This document shows, piece by piece, positions 24,385 to 27,955 of a DNA stretch of 27,955 nt (positions within the stretch are counted from its first letter, which is position 1; each line of letters begins with the position of its first letter). Source of the DNA: JAYKGU01 sp035285585 (GTDB lineage Bacteria; Cyanobacteriota; Cyanobacteriia; CAKZMO01); NCBI GenBank assembly GCA_035285585.1, contig JAYKGU010000095.1, positions 1 through 27,955 on the forward strand, written 5' to 3'. The notes below the pieces were generated by a model that searched no databases, was not told where the DNA came from, and was given only the letters and a program-made list of their open reading frames with translations. Both the position numbers and the translations under genes were made by a program.

Positions 24385-25176
24385 TCAAAGCATGACGACA
24401 GGCCAGTCATCTTCCCTGATGTAACGGGTCATATCGTCAAATTTGCGCAGCTCTGCCCGCACGACCTGGAGGGGCTTGGCATTCACATGCTCAATCCAGT
24501 GATGGCTGAGGCTGATGCAGGCTTGATAAAACGCCTGCCGATCTACCGTATTCGCCAGGTCAGTAAAATAGCCCAGGGTAATGTGCCCTGTAAGGTGATA
24601 CTGCTGCTCAACCCCCAGGGCAATCAGGTCGGAGTTCTGGTAGAGGGTGCGGCGCAGGGTGAGAATGCGCTCGTAGGTTTGCTCCGTTTTGGGAGCCAGG
24701 CCGATGGCGATCGCCCGTGGCATGACAATTAACCCCATCAGCTCCCACTCCAGGGGCGCAAGGCTGCGATCGTACTTAGACTGATAAATTTGGAAACTTT
24801 GCTGAATGCGATCGCGCAAGTCGGCCTCAAAGCCGGGGGTGTCAGCGGCATGGCGATACTGATCGGCCCAAATCAGATCGGCAATGGTCATGTGGAAGCT
24901 GGCGGGGGGCACGGGGGCAAACACTCCGGCGGGAATTTCCTGCACCACTGTTTGCTGAAAGTTTTCCAGCAGGCTATACGGAGCCTTATTGTTGGGGTCG
25001 TCTCGCCAGGGCGGCGTGATCACCGAGTAGCCCGGAAAGGATAGCGGCTCCACCTCTCCATCGGCGGATCGCTGGTACTTGGCCGAAGGCTGAATATTTT
25101 GCACCTGGGTTTGATAGGTTTCTGGCAGGGTCATTCGGGCCAGGCGATTCACGTAGTTGGTAAATAGGTCGTCCAT
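24385..25176 (-). CDS. DUF1868-like, 2H phosphoesterase-type protein
   Basis: This 263-residue soluble protein carries two HxT motifs about 100 residues apart: H95-M-T97 in SFHMTIADL and H198-I-T200 in TGHITLGYF. This is the signature of the 2H phosphoesterase superfamily, whose members (LigT, cyclic phosphodiesterases, AKAP7-like) act on 2',3'-cyclic phosphates or RNA ends. The N-terminal stretch, with FPGYSVITPPWRDD, matches my recollection of the DUF1868 family, found in cyanobacteria and fungi. The substrate is not known. The start is ATG 25176. The gene is convergent with the NarL-type regulator. Confidence 0.75.
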   Translation of the reverse strand: MDDLFTNYVNRLARMTLPETYQTQVQNIQPSAKYQRSADGEVEPLSFPGYSVITPPWRDDPNNKAPYSLLENFQQTVVQEIPAGVFAPVPPASFHMTIADLIWADQYRHAADTPGFEADLRDRIQQSFQIYQSKYDRSLAPLEWELMGLIVMPRAIAIGLAPKTEQTYERILTLRRTLYQNSDLIALGVEQQYHLTGHITLGYFTDLANTVDRQAFYQACISLSHHWIEHVNAKPLQVVRAELRKFDDMTRYIREDDWPVVML

Positions 25177-25580
25177 TGGTAATTGCGTTTGATAATTAAC
25201 TTTGGCGATTAGCTTTGATGATCGACGGAGCGTATTCGTTAAAGGTTGTTAAGTAAGCCGCCACAAGTAAATGAAGCTATCGTCGGGATAGACCCCCTGA
25301 CCGCTTTATTGATGGCTAAATACTTATGAAGCGTAGGACATCCTGCCATAGGAGCCGCATCCAGCCCCCATGACAGGGGGAGAAACCTGTTTTGTGTTCA
25401 TTCGTACTCATGGGTATCAACCCCCTCTAAAATAATCCTGCTAGGCTGAGAAAATCAAAGCCCTGGATGGATTTTGCAAACTAACTGACTTGCATCATAC
25501 GGCTGATTGCTCTGAGTAATGGTTAGTTGCGAGTAATTTTTTGGGTCTTTTTCTGTTCTCTGCCGCTGGGGTGTTTTTAT
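25177..25580. promoter_or_regulatory. Divergent intergenic region before holA
   Basis: This 404-bp gap must hold the promoters of the DUF1868-like gene and holA. A hairpin CCCCC-ATGACA-GGGGG lies at 25365-25380. An in-frame extension of holA upstream to TTG 25527 is possible but unlikely. No RNA gene or further structure was recognised. Confidence 0.4.
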
Positions 25581-26579
25581 ATGCCAGTTTATGTGTACTG
25601 GGGAGAGGATGACTATACCCTCAACCGGGCGATCGCCGAACTGCGCGATCGCACCCTTGACCCCGACTGGGTGAGCTTTAACTACACCAAGGTGGCCCCT
25701 GAGCAGCCCAATGCCACAGTGGAGGCCCTCAATCAGGCCATGACGCCCCCCTTTGGCACAGGCAAGCGGCTGGTCTGGCTGGCTGATGCTATCCTGCTAC
25801 AGCGCTGCTCCGAAGCGGATCTGGCAGAACTGGACCGCACTCTGCCCCACATTCCCGAAACATCTATCCTACTGCTGACCAGCCTCCAGAAACCGGATGG
25901 GCGGCTGAAATCCACCAAACTCCTGCAAAAGCACGCAGAAATTCGGGAATTTACCACCATTCCCCCCTGGAAAACCGATTTGTTGGCCCGACAGGTAAAG
26001 CAGGCCGCCCAGGAGGTGGGGGTTTCCCTCTCGCCGGGTGGGGTGGAAATGCTGGTGGAGGCGGTGGGGGCCGACACGCGCCAGCTCTACAGCGAGCTGG
26101 AAAAACTGCGGCTCTATGGCGGGGAGGGCCAGCCCATCTCAGAGGAAGCGATCGCCACCCTGGTCAATACCTACACCCAAAACAGCCTCAAGCTGGCTGC
26201 CGCCATTCGCCAGGGGCACACCAGTCAGGCTCTGTCCCTGGTGACGGATTTGTTTGACCGCAACGAACCCGCCCTGCGCATCGTCAGTACTCTCGTGGGG
26301 CAGTTTCGGCTGTGGCTGTGGATCAAGCTGCTGGTGGAGGCGGGGGAGCGGGATGACCGGGCGATCGCCCGCGCCGCTGAGATAGGCAATCCTAAGCGGG
26401 TTTATTTCCTCAAGCAAGAAGTGAAGGGGCTTTCGTTGCGATCGCTGCAGAGCAGCATGGCCCTCCTGCTCGACCTGGAGGCCGCCCTTAAGCAGGGGGC
26501 GGATCAAAAAATGCAGATGCAAACCTCGGTGATCCAGCTTTGCCAGCTCTTCATCTTGGGACCCGTGGCGCATAGATGA
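25581..26579 (+). CDS. holA: DNA polymerase III subunit delta
   Basis: The 332-residue protein is the clamp-loader delta subunit, which opens the beta sliding clamp during replication. The start MPVYVYWGEDDYTLNRAIAEL matches the family beginning, where a nucleotide-binding fold lacking a working P-loop is expected. Other family features are LVWLADAILLQ, ETSILLLTSLQKPDGRLKSTK (a delta-type sensor region), GADTRQLYSELEKLRLY and the C-terminal helical collar with EPALRIVSTLVGQFRLWLWIK. ATG 25581 is chosen on family length; an in-frame TTG at 25527 would add 18 hydrophobic residues. It appears monocistronic, with pdhB 99 bp downstream having its own promoter-like element. Confidence 0.92.
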   Translation: MPVYVYWGEDDYTLNRAIAELRDRTLDPDWVSFNYTKVAPEQPNATVEALNQAMTPPFGTGKRLVWLADAILLQRCSEADLAELDRTLPHIPETSILLLTSLQKPDGRLKSTKLLQKHAEIREFTTIPPWKTDLLARQVKQAAQEVGVSLSPGGVEMLVEAVGADTRQLYSELEKLRLYGGEGQPISEEAIATLVNTYTQNSLKLAAAIRQGHTSQALSLVTDLFDRNEPALRIVSTLVGQFRLWLWIKLLVEAGERDDRAIARAAEIGNPKRVYFLKQEVKGLSLRSLQSSMALLLDLEAALKQGADQKMQMQTSVIQLCQLFILGPVAHR

Positions 26580-26628
26580 GCTGACAGGATTTTTCAGGGG
26601 TTTGTGCGATCGCCCCCGCCCCAGCGAC

Positions 26629-26634
26629 TATAAT
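26629..26634 (+). promoter_or_regulatory. Candidate -10 element of pdhB
   Basis: TATAAT, a perfect consensus -10 hexamer, lies 45 bp before the pdhB start. No good -35 hexamer is found at 16-18 bp upstream (TTGTGC at 26602 is 21 bp away), so this is tentative. Confidence 0.4.
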
Positions 26635-26678
26635 TGGTCGGAGTATCACCCTTATTGCGAAAAAAATAGGACCGTCCA

Positions 26679-27662
26679 ATGGCAGAAACCCTGATGTTCA
26701 ATGCGCTGCGTGCCGCGATCGACGAAGAGATGGCCCGCGACCCCAATGTCTTTGTCCTGGGGGAAGACGTCGGCCATTATGGCGGTTCCTACAAAGTCAC
26801 CAAGGATTTGTATCAGAAATACGGCGAACTGCGAGTCCTGGACACCCCCATCGCGGAGAACAGCTTCACCGGGCTGGCCGTGGGGGCGGCAATGACCGGA
26901 CTGCGCCCCATCATCGAAGGCATGAACATGGGGTTTCTGCTGCTGGCCTTCAACCAGATCGCCAATAATGCTGGAATGCTGCGCTATACCTCCGGCGGCA
27001 ATTTCAAAATTCCCATGGTCATCCGTGGTCCCGGTGGCGTCGGTCGCCAGTTGGGGGCGGAGCATTCTCAGCGGCTCGAAGCCTACTTCCAGGGGGTGCC
27101 GGGGCTGAAGCTGGTGGCCTGCTCCACGGCATACAACGCCAAGGGGCTGATGAAGGCTGCCATCCGGGACGATAATCCGGTGCTTTTCTTCGAACATGTC
27201 CTGCTCTACAACCTCAAGGACAACCTGCCCGATGAAGAATATGTGTTGCCCCTTGACAAAGCGGAAATCGTGCGATCGGGCAGCGACGTCACCCTCCTCA
27301 CCTATTCGCGGATGCGCCACCACTGCACCCAGGCAGCAAAAACTCTGGAGCGGGAAGGCTTTGACCCCGAAATCATTGACCTGATTTCCCTCAAGCCGCT
27401 GGATTTTGAAACCATCGGGGCCTCCATCCGCAAAACCCACCGGGTAATTATCGTCGAGGAGTGCATGAAGTCTGGCGGCATCGGCGCTGAGCTGACCGCT
27501 TCCATCAACGATCGCTTCTTCGACGAGCTGGACGCCCCCGTCAAGCGCCTCGCCTCCCAGGACATCCCCACGCCCTACAACGGCATGCTAGAGAGCCTGA
27601 CGATTGTTCAGCCCAAGCAAATCATTGAAGCGGTGGAAGATATGGTAGCGCTGCGGGTTTAG
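26679..27662 (+). CDS. pdhB: Pyruvate dehydrogenase E1 component, beta subunit
   Basis: This 327-residue protein pairs with the alpha subunit to form the thiamine-diphosphate-dependent E1 enzyme that oxidatively decarboxylates pyruvate to feed acetyl-CoA synthesis. The family signature is visible: FVLGEDVGHYGGSYKVTKDL (25-44), the cofactor-activating glutamate E60 in DTPIAENSFTG, GPGGVGRQLGAEHSQ in the centre and the C-terminal transketolase-like domain with VEECMKSGGIGAEL and PYNGMLE. The length and the LGAEHSQRLEAYF stretch match the plastid/cyanobacterial type. AATAGG lies about 8 nt before ATG 26679. In cyanobacteria pdhA is usually elsewhere, as here. Its stop codon is immediately followed by the stop codon of the convergent PmbA-type gene. 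Confidence 0.95.
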   Translation: MAETLMFNALRAAIDEEMARDPNVFVLGEDVGHYGGSYKVTKDLYQKYGELRVLDTPIAENSFTGLAVGAAMTGLRPIIEGMNMGFLLLAFNQIANNAGMLRYTSGGNFKIPMVIRGPGGVGRQLGAEHSQRLEAYFQGVPGLKLVACSTAYNAKGLMKAAIRDDNPVLFFEHVLLYNLKDNLPDEEYVLPLDKAEIVRSGSDVTLLTYSRMRHHCTQAAKTLEREGFDPEIIDLISLKPLDFETIGASIRKTHRVIIVEECMKSGGIGAELTASINDRFFDELDAPVKRLASQDIPTPYNGMLESLTIVQPKQIIEAVEDMVALRV

Positions 27663-27955
27663 CTACTGTCGCCCAGTGACCGATAAACCTTCCACCACCA
27701 CCGAAGGGGTGTAGCACGAGCCGTTCCACTGGGCATCGTTGCCCAGCTCGATGAGCTGCTTCAGGGCGGTATAGACATTGCCTGCCACCATGGTGTCCTT
27801 CACCCGCCCGACGATCGCCCCTTTTTGCACTCGATAGCCCAAATCTACGTTGACAGAAAACTCGCCCGAGATGCCTGCGCCGCCCCCCAGCATTTGATCC
27901 ACAATGATGCCCTCGTCCAGGTTGGCCACCAGCGCCTCCAGGGACTGGGTTCCTG
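27663..27955 (-). CDS. TldD/PmbA-family metallopeptidase-like protein (C-terminal part)
   Basis: Only the last 97 codons are inside the window; the frame is open to the right edge, so the start lies beyond it. The visible part reads GTQSLEALVANLDEGIIVD, then GGGAGISGEFSVNVDLGYRV and VKDTMVAGNVYTALKQL, ending VVVEGLSVTGR. This matches the C-terminal end of PmbA (TldE)-type proteins, which in E. coli form a heterodimeric protease with TldD that processes microcin B17 and degrades CcdA. The PmbA subunit lacks the zinc motif of TldD; that part is not in view. The gene converges on pdhB with no intergenic base. Confidence 0.87.
   Translation of the reverse strand, partial: GTQSLEALVANLDEGIIVDQMLGGGAGISGEFSVNVDLGYRVQKGAIVGRVKDTMVAGNVYTALKQLIELGNDAQWNGSCYTPSVVVEGLSVTGRQ

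Noticed and set aside
1..27955. Insertion sequence, prophage or defence island
   Set aside because: No transposase, integrase, restriction, toxin-antitoxin or Cas-like protein was seen in any frame; sbcD and wecB are ordinary chromosomal genes.

Overview
The window comes from a cyanobacterium, most likely a GC-rich filamentous Leptolyngbya- or Nodosilinea-like lineage. Evidence: more than thirty copies of the HIP1 octamer GCGATCGC, a phycobilisome-degradation gene (nblA), the cyanobacterial NDH-1 subunit gene ndhD1, and many conserved cyanobacterial proteins of unknown function. The genus is inference. The layout is chromosomal core genome with long, repeat-bearing intergenic stretches; there is no transposase, integrase, phage gene, CRISPR array, rRNA or tRNA that I can see.

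Left part (1-3200): a receiver-PAS-PAS-GAF signalling protein runs off the left edge on the minus strand and is divergent from a NarL/LuxR-type response regulator. A strong terminator follows the regulator, then a second hairpin, then a 59-codon nblA gene. This signalling-plus-bleaching cluster is the most suggestive neighbourhood in the window.

Middle left (3198-9909): an exported alpha/beta hydrolase, an NfeD/SPFH (stomatin-like) membrane pair, a convergent polytopic membrane protein, and a PlsC-like acyltransferase. Centre (10161-15882): an Mrp/ApbC Fe-S carrier ATPase, an 800-bp non-coding stretch with nested inverted repeats, ndhD1, a run of three hairpins, and an S9 prolyl-oligopeptidase-type peptidase.

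Right part (16123-27955): a stand-alone Rcp1-like receiver; a large SGNH esterase with two Calx-beta domains and RTX repeats; wecB with a HAS-barrel protein; an SbcD nuclease subunit and a small unknown protein; a second NarL/LuxR regulator paralogous to the first; a DUF1868/2H-phosphoesterase-like protein; DNA polymerase III delta (holA); pyruvate dehydrogenase E1 beta (pdhB); and the C-terminal end of a TldD/PmbA-family protein, whose stop codon directly abuts that of pdhB.

Most neighbours do different jobs, so operons are short: the NfeD/SPFH pair, wecB with the HAS-barrel gene, and possibly sbcD with the small unknown gene. The items most worth follow-up are the signalling/nblA cluster, a ~50-bp dispersed palindromic repeat present three times, and the structured non-coding DNA on both sides of ndhD1. 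I found no clear sign of a wholly new multi-gene system.
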